A stretch of DNA of 51,338 nt from an uncultured Flavobacteriaceae bacterium (GTDB taxonomy: Bacteria; Bacteroidota; Bacteroidia; Flavobacteriales; Flavobacteriaceae): contig CALJFB010000039.1 in assembly GCA_938073895.1 (NCBI GenBank), forward strand, positions 1 through 51,338, given 5' to 3'. Under the pieces are notes generated by a model. It was not told the origin of the DNA and ran no database searches. It was given only the letters and a program-made list of their open reading frames with translations. Of the stretch, positions 34,576-42,604 are shown piece after piece. The stretch's first letter is position 1. Every line of letters starts with the position of its first letter. Made by a program: the position numbers and the translations under genes.

Positions 34576-36906
34576 TTATAGGCCTAAATCGTCTATAGAT
34601 GAGTCTGTGCTATTCTGTTCTGTAGTGGTTTTTTCGTATGCATCACAATCAACTTCAATAGTTAGACCTTTTGGTTTATCGAATTTACCATCTGAAATTT
34701 CCAAGTCTTTATTATTGTAACAATCTCTCATATACATACCCCAAATTGGTAATGCCATAGATGCGCCTTGACCATATGCAATACTTTTAAAATGCGTGGC
34801 TCTATCTTCTCCACCAACCCAAACACCTGTAACAAGATTTGGAACCATTCCCATAAACCAACCATCTGACTGGTTTTGAGTTGTTCCTGTTTTTCCTGCT
34901 ATTGGATTTGTAAATTCGTATGGGTAACCTGTAATAATTTCTTTATAAACTTGATTCCATTTTTCTGCGCCTTTTGTTCTTAAACGTCTTCCAGAACCTT
35001 CTTTAGTAACACCTTCCATTAATTTAACGGTAACATAAGCTGTTTCTTCGCTTAAAACGTCTTTAGTTTTTGGTAAGAATTGTTCTAAAACAGTGTCGTT
35101 TTTGTCTGCAATGGTTGTAACCATTAGTGGTTCTATATAAACACCTTTATTTGCAAAAGTACTATATGCTCCAACCATTTCGTAAACACTAATGTCTGGT
35201 GTTCCTAACGCTATTGATGGTACTGGTGGAATATCTGACGTTACGCCTAATTTATTTGCTAAATCGCTTACTTGTACTGGACCAACTTTGTCCATTAAAC
35301 GAGCCGTAATAGTATTTACAGAGTTGGCTAACGCAGCAGATAATGTTAATTCTCCTCCATATTTACCATCGGAATTTTTTGGTGTCCACGCTAGAGTATT
35401 TCCCATTTTACCAGCTTCTATGGTAATTTGAGATCTTGGTAATTTATCGCATGGCGACATGTGTAATTGATCTATTGCGGTAGCATACACAAATGGTTTA
35501 AATGTAGAACCAACTTGACGTTTTCCTTGTTTTACCATATCGTATTGGAAATGACGGTAATTAAAACCACCAACCCAAGCTTTAACATGTCCAGATTGAG
35601 GATTCATACTCATCATTCCTGCACGTAAAAAGTGCTTATAATAACGCATAGAATCCATAGGTTTCATGATAGTATCTACTTCTCCACGATCCCAAGTAAA
35701 GATCCTCATTGCTACTGGTTTCTGAAAGGAAGCATAGATCTTCTTTTCAGAAATCTTTAAGTCATATTTCATTTTACGCCAACGTTCAGATTGCCTAATT
35801 GAACGCTTCATTAAGTCCTTAATTTCTTGCTTCTTTAGATCTAAAAAAGGTGCTGTAGGATTACGCTTTTTTGTGTTTTGGACAAAAAACTCTTTTTGTA
35901 AAGCTTCCATATGCCTTGATACAGCTTTTTCTGCATAAGCCTGCATTCTAGAGTCTATTGTTGTATAAATCTTTAATCCACCATTATATAAATTGTACTT
36001 AGTACCATCTGGTTTTGGATGTTTATCTATCCAATCCTTCATATATTGTTTTAAATACGCTCTAAAATAAGTTGCAGTTCCATCTCTATGAGATTCTGGA
36101 GAAAATTGTAAATCTAACTCTGTTTTTTGAATTGAATCTTTAACTGTTGACGTAATATAATCGTACTTCTCCATTTGGGATAATACCACGTTACGTCTAT
36201 TTCTTACACCAACTGGATTTCTACTTGGAATAGGATTATAAAATGATGAGTTTTTAAACATACCAACCAACATTGCTGATTCTTTTATGTCTAAATCTTT
36301 AGGCTCTTTGCTAAAATAAATACGAGCTGCAGATCTAATTCCGTCACCATTATTACCAAAATCGTAAATATTAAAATATTGGGTAATTATTTCTTCTTTG
36401 GTGTATTGTCGTTCTAAACGTACTGCAATAACCCATTCTTTAATTTTTTGAAAAGCTGCTTCAAAAGCACTTTTAGATCTTACTCCTACAAATAATTGTC
36501 GTGCTAATTGCTGAGAAATTGTACTTGCGCCACCTCTTTTTCCTAAAAAAGCAAAAGCTCTTAATGTTCCTCGAGCATCTATTCCTGAGTGATTAAAAAA
36601 ACGTGCATCTTCTGTAGCAACTAAAGCATCTACCAAGTTTTTAGATAGCTCATTGTAAGTTACAGGAGTTCTATTATCGTTAAAATAAAACTTAGCTAAC
36701 GTTTCTCCATCTGATGAAATAATCTCTGAAGCTAAATTTGTTTTGGGGTTTTCTAACTGCCTATGATCTGGTAATTCTCCAAAAACGCCTATTGAAGTTA
36801 AGAAAAAAACTAAAACTGCTGCTAAAACGCCTCCTAAAAAAAGCATCCAAAACCAACGTACAAACTTATCGTAATTTTCTGGTTCCTGTTTTTTTGCTGT
36901 TGCCAT
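34576..36906 (-). CDS. mrcA: Penicillin-binding protein 1A-type bifunctional transglycosylase/transpeptidase
   Basis: The 776-residue class A PBP builds and cross-links peptidoglycan. A cytoplasmic start and one membrane segment (about residues 17-42) precede the GT51 glycosyltransferase domain (VATEDARFFNHSGID with the catalytic Glu, STISQQLARQLF). The transpeptidase domain has the SxxK motif in GSTFKPF, the SVN motif in ANSVNT and the KTGTT motif. The C-terminal tail after the transpeptidase is Thr/Ser/Asp-rich and probably disordered. It is monocistronic, with its own terminator. Confidence 0.94.
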   Translation of the reverse strand: MATAKKQEPENYDKFVRWFWMLFLGGVLAAVLVFFLTSIGVFGELPDHRQLENPKTNLASEIISSDGETLAKFYFNDNRTPVTYNELSKNLVDALVATEDARFFNHSGIDARGTLRAFAFLGKRGGASTISQQLARQLFVGVRSKSAFEAAFQKIKEWVIAVRLERQYTKEEIITQYFNIYDFGNNGDGIRSAARIYFSKEPKDLDIKESAMLVGMFKNSSFYNPIPSRNPVGVRNRRNVVLSQMEKYDYITSTVKDSIQKTELDLQFSPESHRDGTATYFRAYLKQYMKDWIDKHPKPDGTKYNLYNGGLKIYTTIDSRMQAYAEKAVSRHMEALQKEFFVQNTKKRNPTAPFLDLKKQEIKDLMKRSIRQSERWRKMKYDLKISEKKIYASFQKPVAMRIFTWDRGEVDTIMKPMDSMRYYKHFLRAGMMSMNPQSGHVKAWVGGFNYRHFQYDMVKQGKRQVGSTFKPFVYATAIDQLHMSPCDKLPRSQITIEAGKMGNTLAWTPKNSDGKYGGELTLSAALANSVNTITARLMDKVGPVQVSDLANKLGVTSDIPPVPSIALGTPDISVYEMVGAYSTFANKGVYIEPLMVTTIADKNDTVLEQFLPKTKDVLSEETAYVTVKLMEGVTKEGSGRRLRTKGAEKWNQVYKEIITGYPYEFTNPIAGKTGTTQNQSDGWFMGMVPNLVTGVWVGGEDRATHFKSIAYGQGASMALPIWGMYMRDCYNNKDLEISDGKFDKPKGLTIEVDCDAYEKTTTEQNSTDSSIDDLGL

Positions 36907-37101
36907 AATTCTGTTACTGTTTTAAACCTTACAAACTAAAGAAAGTAAATAGGGTTATTTCTGTTTTGTACAAATTCCATTAAGTTTTAAAAGCCTTTAA
37001 GGAAAATATTCTTATGCTATTTTTAAACGTATAACATCATCTTAAAATAGACTTATCCTAGACTTCATATATTTTAAAATACTACTAAAAACCTAGGTAC
37101 T

Positions 37102-37590
37102 TTAATCTATTGACTTTTCAATTCTAAATCCAAGATCTTTAATACCTTCTAGATTTAGAACGCCATTTACTTCACCATTTTTACGCATAGCATGTTGTAT
37201 TTTTACCGTATAATCACCTTTTTCTACAAACTTAACAGCTTCTTTATACCACAACTTACTTGTTTTTGTTGCAGTTATTCCGTCGCCTAATAAAGCTCCT
37301 GTTTTGTCGGCCATAGTATACTCTAAAGTATCTGTAACTACTTTTCCATTTGGAAAGTCCATTTCAACTATTAAAAAAAGATTTTTGTATTTGTAAGCGT
37401 TTGTAGTTCTTATATTAAGAAATAAATTATAAGGATTAAGGCTGTCGTTTGGATTGATTTTAAACTTAACACTATCGTTTTTATTCCAAGCATTAGAAAA
37501 ACTTTTATACTCGTCAAAAACTGCTTGACTATCGCAAGAAAGGCATAAAATCAATACTAAAAACAGATAAAAATTATGCTTTATTATCAT
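37102..37590 (-). CDS. gldH: Gliding motility lipoprotein GldH
   Basis: A 162-residue lipoprotein with signal peptide and lipobox CLSC (Cys near residue 19), then a beta-rich periplasmic domain (NLFLNIRTTNAYKYKNLFL, GDYTVKIQHAMR, GIKDLGFRIEK) that matches the GldH pattern. GldH is required for gliding in F. johnsoniae and is associated with the type IX secretion/gliding apparatus. Its start overlaps the end of the ricT-like gene by 17 bases, so the two are translationally coupled or at least cotranscribed. Confidence 0.88.
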   Translation of the reverse strand: MIIKHNFYLFLVLILCLSCDSQAVFDEYKSFSNAWNKNDSVKFKINPNDSLNPYNLFLNIRTTNAYKYKNLFLIVEMDFPNGKVVTDTLEYTMADKTGALLGDGITATKTSKLWYKEAVKFVEKGDYTVKIQHAMRKNGEVNGVLNLEGIKDLGFRIEKSID

Positions 37591-39022
37591 TATTAGATGT
37601 TGTATTATTGGTATTAGCTTCCGTATTATTATTTGAATTATTTGTCTTAGCCTGTGGCTTTCTACGTTTATTGTTGCGTTTAGGTCTTGGTTTAGCTGTT
37701 CCGTTTTCTGCTCCTAAATCTTCCTTTTTAGTATTTGGATTGGCTTGTTTTGGTCCTGAATTTTTCTGGTTAGGATTCTGCTTAGCGTTAGGATTTGGCT
37801 TATTAGCAGGTCTTGGTCTTGGCTTACGCTGTGGTCTTGTTGCCACATCTGCATTTCCTTCAGTCTGCTTTTTAGCACGTGTATTTGGACGCGGTTTATT
37901 ACGGTTATTTTTAGATTTAGATTTAGATTTAGGCTGATCAAATCGTGTTAAGCTATCTTGACCAACAACATTTTCAAATTCAACTTTAGCTTCAACAATC
38001 AAAGTTGCTGCATAATCTTCTAAATTTGCTACCTTTTCTTTTTTACGATTTAATGCAATAATCTCGTTAGCTTGTTCTTTAGTAATTAAATGCCAGTTCA
38101 TCCATTCGCCTTCGTAAGCGTACCATAAATGACCTTTAAAGATATCTGTTTTCTGACAAACTGCAGTTCCTTTTTCGGTATATAATTTAGTTTCTGGCTT
38201 TGGAAGTGATCTTAAAGCATCTAAATACGAATCTAATTCGTAATTTAAACAGCACTTTAATTTTCCGCATTGTCCTGCTAATTTTTGAGGATTAAGCGAT
38301 AATTGCTGATATCTTGCTGCACTAGTACTTACAGACCTAAAATCTGTTAACCACGTAGAACAACACAACTCTCGGCCACAAGAACCAATGCCTCCTAAAC
38401 GAGCGGCTTCTTGACGAAAACCTATTTGTTTCATCTCTATTCTTGTACGAAATTCTTTTGCAAAAAGCTTAATTAACTCTCTAAAATCTACACGTTCTTC
38501 TGCGGTGTAATAAAAAGTTACTTTACTAGCATCTCCTTGAAATTCTATATCCGAAATTTTCATTTTCAGTTTTAAATCTATTGCAAACTGGCGTGCTTTT
38601 ACCTTCATAGGTTCTTCACGATCGCGTGCTGCAGACCAAATATCTATATCCTTTTGCGATGCTTTTCTATATACTTTCTGAAGATCTTCTTTTCTTTCTG
38701 GATTAACTTTTTTGCGTTTCATTTGAACACGAACCAATTCACCCGAAAGTGTAACCATTCCAATATCGTGACCAGATTGCGCTTGTGTTGCCACAACATC
38801 TCCAATACTTAATGATAAATTCTCTGTGTTTTTATAAAACTCTTTTCGTCCGTTTTTAAAACGAACCTCAACCCAATCAAACGGTTTTTCGTTACTTGGC
38901 AACGACATGTTAGATAACCAATCGAAAACAGTTAGTTTATTACAACTATCTGTTCCGCAAGTTCCGTTACTTTTACAACCTTTTGGTTGACCATCTTTTG
39001 TTGAACAACTTTGACAAGACAT
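37574..39022 (-). CDS. ricT: PSP1 domain protein, RicT (YaaT)-like, with a basic low-complexity tail
   Basis: The 482-residue protein has a Cys-rich N-terminus (MSCQSCSTKDG, Cys at 3, 6, 16, 22, 27), a PSP1 domain (about residues 45-290) and a conserved Cys cluster (GSCGRELCCSTWL, GQCGKLKCCLNYELD). In Bacillus, RicT (YaaT) works in a complex with RicA and RicF that binds Fe-S clusters and assists RNase Y; whether that applies here is unknown. Residues about 365-482 are almost only Asn, Lys, Pro, Arg, Gln and Thr, a disordered tail. The gene overlaps gldH, a pairing I recall from other flavobacteria. Confidence 0.85.
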   Translation of the reverse strand: MSCQSCSTKDGQPKGCKSNGTCGTDSCNKLTVFDWLSNMSLPSNEKPFDWVEVRFKNGRKEFYKNTENLSLSIGDVVATQAQSGHDIGMVTLSGELVRVQMKRKKVNPERKEDLQKVYRKASQKDIDIWSAARDREEPMKVKARQFAIDLKLKMKISDIEFQGDASKVTFYYTAEERVDFRELIKLFAKEFRTRIEMKQIGFRQEAARLGGIGSCGRELCCSTWLTDFRSVSTSAARYQQLSLNPQKLAGQCGKLKCCLNYELDSYLDALRSLPKPETKLYTEKGTAVCQKTDIFKGHLWYAYEGEWMNWHLITKEQANEIIALNRKKEKVANLEDYAATLIVEAKVEFENVVGQDSLTRFDQPKSKSKSKNNRNKPRPNTRAKKQTEGNADVATRPQRKPRPRPANKPNPNAKQNPNQKNSGPKQANPNTKKEDLGAENGTAKPRPKRNNKRRKPQAKTNNSNNNTEANTNNTTSNNDNKA

Positions 39023-39193
39023 ACTTGATATGATATATATAGATTCTAAAACTATTGCTTTAGAAGACGATTAAAATGATAAATAAATGTAAATATACTA
39101 TTATTATAACGAGATAAAAAGTAAGAAATTATTCTGACTTATTATAATTATTTTCCCATACTTTTTTAAGATGAAGATTTAAAGGATTTTGAC

Positions 39194-39862
39194 TTATTTT
39201 GAAGCACCTGCCACCACTATTACAATTTCTCCTTTTGGTGGTTTGTTGGTGTAATGTTCTAAAACTTCTTTAGCAGTACCACGAATAGTTTCTTCGTACA
39301 TTTTTGTTATTTCTCTAGAAACAGACACTTGTCTTTCTTCTCCAAAATACTCACAAAAATGAGCTAATGTTTTTATAAGTTTGTGTGGACTTTCGTAAAA
39401 AATAATAGTTCTTGTTTCTTGGGCTAATAATTTAAAACGCGTTTGGCGTCCTTTTTTCACAGGAAGAAAACCTTCAAATATAAATTTATCGTTTGGTAAA
39501 CCACTATTTACCAATGCAGGAACAAATGCTGTTGCTCCAGGCAAACAATTCACTTCTATATTATTCTCTACACAAGCTCTAGTTAACAAAAATCCGGGAT
39601 CCGAAATTGCTGGTGTTCCGGCATCGCTAATAATTGCAATTTGCTCTCCAGATTGTAAGCGTTTTATTAAATGGTCAACAGTTTTATGCTCGTTATGCAT
39701 ATGGTGACTTTGCATTTGAGTAGTAATTTCAAAATGCTTCAGTAATTTACCAGATGTACGTGTATCTTCAGCTAAAATAAAATCGACTTCTTTTAAAACC
39801 CTTAAAGCACGAAGTGTAATATCTTCTAAATTTCCTATTGGTGTTGGAACTAAATAAAGCAT
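39194..39862 (-). CDS. rsmI: 16S rRNA (cytidine-1402 2'-O)-methyltransferase
   Basis: The 222-residue tetrapyrrole-methylase-fold enzyme 2'-O-methylates C1402 in the 16S rRNA decoding centre using SAM. Motifs: LVPTPIGNLEDITLRAL (N-terminal SAM loop), LAEDTRTSGKLL, IAIISDAGTPAISDPG, GATAFVPALVNSGLP, FYESPHKL and the C-terminal PKGEIVIVV. It lacks the extra C-terminal domain of E. coli RsmI (286 residues), as other compact forms do. It has its own promoter. Confidence 0.93.
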   Translation of the reverse strand: MLYLVPTPIGNLEDITLRALRVLKEVDFILAEDTRTSGKLLKHFEITTQMQSHHMHNEHKTVDHLIKRLQSGEQIAIISDAGTPAISDPGFLLTRACVENNIEVNCLPGATAFVPALVNSGLPNDKFIFEGFLPVKKGRQTRFKLLAQETRTIIFYESPHKLIKTLAHFCEYFGEERQVSVSREITKMYEETIRGTAKEVLEHYTNKPPKGEIVIVVAGASK

Positions 39863-39884
39863 TGCATAAGGTATTATTGAAATA

Positions 39885-39892
39885 CAAATATA
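39885..39892 (-). promoter_or_regulatory. rsmI promoter -7 element
   Basis: Reads TATATTTG on the minus strand, an exact TAnnTTTG match, 22 bases before the rsmI start codon. Confidence 0.55.
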
Positions 39893-39937
39893 GATAATTG
39901 AGAAATAACAGGCCTATGTTTAACCTGTACAAAAAAT

Positions 39938-39967
39938 AAAAGCCCTTACATTGCTGTAAAGGCTTTT
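39938..39967 (-). terminator. Terminator downstream of tRNA-Asn
   Basis: AAAAGCC and TTACA (39938-39950) pair with TGTAA and GGCTTTT (39955-39967), with one C/A mismatch. On the minus strand a T-rich tail follows. It begins 6 bases after the tRNA CCA end. Confidence 0.72.
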
Positions 39968-39973
39968 CCCATT

Positions 39974-40050
39974 TGGCTCCTCTTCTAAGACTCGAACTTA
40001 GGACCCTCTGATTAACAGTCAGATGCTCTAACCAACTGAGCTAAAGAGGA
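39974..40050 (-). tRNA. tRNA-Asn (anticodon GUU)
   Basis: On the minus strand a full cloverleaf is seen: acceptor TCCTCTT with AAGAGGA, D-arm AGCTCAGTTGGTTAGAGC, an anticodon stem TCTGA/TCAGA with loop CTGTTAA (anticodon GTT), and T-arm with GTTCGAGTC. The discriminator is G and the CCA end is encoded (77 bases with CCA). No other tRNA is in the window. Confidence 0.95.
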
Positions 40051-40124
40051 GTGTTTTGTTATTGAGAGTGCAAATATAAAAGCTTTTTAAACATCTGCAA
40101 AACTTTTTTTACTTATTTTTTAAT

Positions 40125-41465
40125 TTAATTGAAAATAGCTTTAAAGATGTCATTACCATTAGCAAATAATACTAATGCAATTAAAATAAAGAACCCAACT
40201 GTTTGTGCATATTCCATAAATTTATCGCTTGGCTTACGTCCCGAAATTATTTCGTACAATAAAAAAATAACGTGTCCACCATCTAAAGCAGGAATAGGTA
40301 ATAAATTAAGTACGCCTAACATAATAGAAAGGAATGCGGTTATGCTCCAAAAATTACCCCAATTCCAAGTGTCTGGAAAAACATCGTAAATAGCTTTAAA
40401 CCCACCAACACCTTTATAAGCACCTGTACTTGGACTAAAGATTTGTTTTAACTGACCAAAATATCCAGTAATTTGAGACGTAAATTTATTATAACCTACA
40501 CCAAAACTTTCTACTAAAGAATATTCGTTTGTAATAACATCAAAGTATCCTAGATCGGATGATTGCTTCGGGAAGCTAATTCCTTGTATTCCAAACTTAC
40601 CGTTTGAATCCACAGTAAGAGTTTTTACTAACGTTGTTTTATCTCTAAGAATTTCTACTTCAACTTTCTGATTTTTATATTTTTGAAGAAAAGGACCTAA
40701 TTCATCTGCATACTTAATTTTTTGATTATTAACAGAAACAATTACATCAGTTTGTTTTAAATCTAAAGTTTTATTAGCAGAAGAATCTGATACGGCTCCA
40801 ACCATAAATGGCTCTCTAAGCTCAAACATTCTTCTATCCTTACTTGTAGATAATTGACCTAAAAAATCTACTGGTAATTTTATAGTTTCTTCTGTTCCGT
40901 TTCTTTTTACTGTAACGGTTTCTGCTCCAATAATATTTTTTCTTATGTCGTAATATTTGGTAATCTGATTGTTGTCTACCTTTACAACTTGATCTCCTGT
41001 TTGAAAACCTAAATCCGTCATTAAAGGATTTTCTACAGCATATCCATCTTTAATACTTTCTGCAGAAATATCGGCATCTCCATAAACAAAAGAAGCTACT
41101 ATATAGATAATTAATGCTAAGACAAAGTTTACAAAAACACCACCAAGCATAATAATTAAACGTTGCCAAGCTGGCTTAGATCTAAATTCCCAAGGTTTAG
41201 GCTCTTCTGCCATAGCTTCGGTATCCATACTTTCGTCTATCATACCAGAAATCTTAACATAACCACCTAGAGGCAACCAGCCAATTCCGTATTCTGTACC
41301 ACCAATTTTCTTTTTAAATAATGAAAACTTCACATCAAAAAATAAGTAAAACTTCTCGACACGCGTTTTAAATAATTTTGCAGGGATAAAGTGTCCTAAT
41401 TCGTGTAAAACAATAAGTAAAGACAAGCTTAGTAAAAACTGTCCAATTTTTATAATAAATTCCAT
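40125..41465 (-). CDS. rseP: RIP metalloprotease RseP (site-2 protease)
   Basis: The 446-residue inner-membrane zinc protease cleaves transmembrane regulators such as anti-sigma factors. HELGH is in the first membrane segment (LIVLHELGHFIPA, near residue 20). The second active-site motif LNLLPIPALDGGH lies in a late membrane segment. Two periplasmic PDZ domains lie between (about residues 115-300). I start it at 41465 (MEFIIKIGQ), the family's usual start. The open frame runs on to an ATG at 41537, but an exact -7 promoter box lies between the two. Confidence 0.92.
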   Translation of the reverse strand: MEFIIKIGQFLLSLSLLIVLHELGHFIPAKLFKTRVEKFYLFFDVKFSLFKKKIGGTEYGIGWLPLGGYVKISGMIDESMDTEAMAEEPKPWEFRSKPAWQRLIIMLGGVFVNFVLALIIYIVASFVYGDADISAESIKDGYAVENPLMTDLGFQTGDQVVKVDNNQITKYYDIRKNIIGAETVTVKRNGTEETIKLPVDFLGQLSTSKDRRMFELREPFMVGAVSDSSANKTLDLKQTDVIVSVNNQKIKYADELGPFLQKYKNQKVEVEILRDKTTLVKTLTVDSNGKFGIQGISFPKQSSDLGYFDVITNEYSLVESFGVGYNKFTSQITGYFGQLKQIFSPSTGAYKGVGGFKAIYDVFPDTWNWGNFWSITAFLSIMLGVLNLLPIPALDGGHVIFLLYEIISGRKPSDKFMEYAQTVGFFILIALVLFANGNDIFKAIFN

Positions 41466-41493
41466 TTGAGGTCTATTCTGTAAATAATTCGAC

Positions 41494-41501
41494 CAAAAAT
41501 A
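41494..41501 (-). promoter_or_regulatory. rseP promoter -7 element
   Basis: Reads TATTTTTG on the minus strand, an exact TAnnTTTG match, 28 bases upstream of the ATG at 41465. It lies downstream of the ATG at 41537 and so favours the shorter protein. Confidence 0.55.
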
Positions 41502-41598
41502 CATATTTAAGCTTGGTTTAAAAAAATTAAAGCACAATCTGTTCTAAGATTAACAGTAATTTAAGTAGGAATACCATTTTAATTGAGCATCTAACTCG

Positions 41599-41606
41599 TA
41601 TTTTTG
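41599..41606 (+). promoter_or_regulatory. SCO protein gene promoter -7 element
   Basis: TATTTTTG, an exact TAnnTTTG match, 17 bases before the ATG at 41624. Confidence 0.55.
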
Positions 41607-41623
41607 CAATAAGAACTCTTATT

Positions 41624-42298
41624 ATGTTAGAAGCTTTTAAAGAATATAAAAAATTTGGCCTATTTTTCTTGGTATTATCCATTATTATAGTAACTATTAT
41701 CTACAACATTTTAAATGTAAAAAAAGCGCTTCCTATTTACCAACCAGCTTTGGTAAATGCAGAATTAGTAGATAGTACTATTCAACATAAAAAGAAGTAT
41801 CATAAAATAGTAGATTTCTCTTTAACTAATCAAAATGGAGAAACTGTAACTCAGGAAAATTTCAAAAATAAAATTTACATAGCCGATTTTTTCTTTACCA
41901 CTTGCCCTACTATTTGTCCAATAATGACAGATCATATGCGTGATATTCAAAAAGAAATTATAAACGATAATAATATTATGCTACTATCTCATTCTGTAAC
42001 ACCTAAAATAGATAGCGTTGCGCAGTTAAAACGTTATGCATTAAAAAAAGGTGTAAACGATAAAAAATGGCATTTAGTTACTGGCGATAAAAAACAGATT
42101 TACGAGTTAGCAAGAAAAAGTTATTTGGCTGTAAAAACAGATGGAAATGGAGACCAATACGACATGATCCATACCGAAAATTTTATGCTAATAGATAAAG
42201 AAAGACAAATTCGTGGTTTTTACGACGGAACAGATCCTGAAGCCATAAAAACACTTTTAGAAGACCTAGAAACGTTAAAAAACAGTTATAAAGACTAG
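41624..42298 (+). CDS. SCO1/SenC family copper chaperone
   Basis: The 224-residue protein has an N-terminal membrane anchor (about residues 11-28) and a periplasmic thioredoxin fold. The copper-binding CxxxC is TCPTICPIM near residue 98, and the partner His is in DMIHTENFML near residue 184. SCO proteins deliver copper to the CuA site of cytochrome c oxidase or act as thiol reductases. It is followed by feoA after 72 bases, with a probable separate promoter. Confidence 0.9.
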   Translation: MLEAFKEYKKFGLFFLVLSIIIVTIIYNILNVKKALPIYQPALVNAELVDSTIQHKKKYHKIVDFSLTNQNGETVTQENFKNKIYIADFFFTTCPTICPIMTDHMRDIQKEIINDNNIMLLSHSVTPKIDSVAQLKRYALKKGVNDKKWHLVTGDKKQIYELARKSYLAVKTDGNGDQYDMIHTENFMLIDKERQIRGFYDGTDPEAIKTLLEDLETLKNSYKD

Positions 42299-42370
42299 TT
42301 TATGTCCTAATTTTTTTTTGACTGAATAATTTCTATTATTTTTACTTCTTTAAAATCAATCTAAATAAGC

Positions 42371-42604
42371 TTGAACACAACATTAGCAGACTTAAAAAAA
42401 GGAGAATCAGCGGTAATTACCGATGTATCCTCTATAGAAATACCTCTAAAACTTCTAGAAATGGGCTGTTTACCAGGTAATAATGTGCAATTGGTTCAAA
42501 TAGCACCATTTTCGGACCCAATGTATCTTAACATTAATGGAAGTCATTTAGCTATTAGAAAAGAAACTGCAATCCACGTTTTAATCGAAAAAATTAATGA
42601 GTAA
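42371..42604 (+). CDS. feoA: FeoA, ferrous iron transport accessory protein (TTG start)
   Basis: A 77-residue SH3-like protein that assists FeoB. Seen: a LADLKKGESAVITDV start, LEMGCLPGNNVQLVQIAP and ISGSHLAIR-like NGSHLAIRKETA. The only start that keeps the complete fold is TTG at 42371: a stop codon lies 9 bases upstream in frame and the first in-frame ATG is at codon 28. It overlaps feoB by 8 bases (ATGAGTAA), so translation is probably coupled. A weak promoter (TTG 42318-42320, TATTTTTA 42337-42344) lies upstream. Confidence 0.9.
   Translation: MNTTLADLKKGESAVITDVSSIEIPLKLLEMGCLPGNNVQLVQIAPFSDPMYLNINGSHLAIRKETAIHVLIEKINE

Noticed and set aside
37608..37937. 109-codon plus-strand ORF opposite the ricT gene
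   Set aside because: Its Leu/Gly/Phe-rich sequence is the complement of the low-complexity ricT tail; a shadow ORF.
41466..41537. N-terminal extension of rseP from ATG 41537
   Set aside because: An exact promoter element at 41494-41501 lies inside the extension, and RseP proteins normally begin a few residues before the first membrane helix.
42337..42357. Possible DtxR operator before feoA (TTTTACTTC then TTTAAAA)
   Set aside because: The halves are not a proper inverted repeat and do not match the palindrome at 45346-45361.
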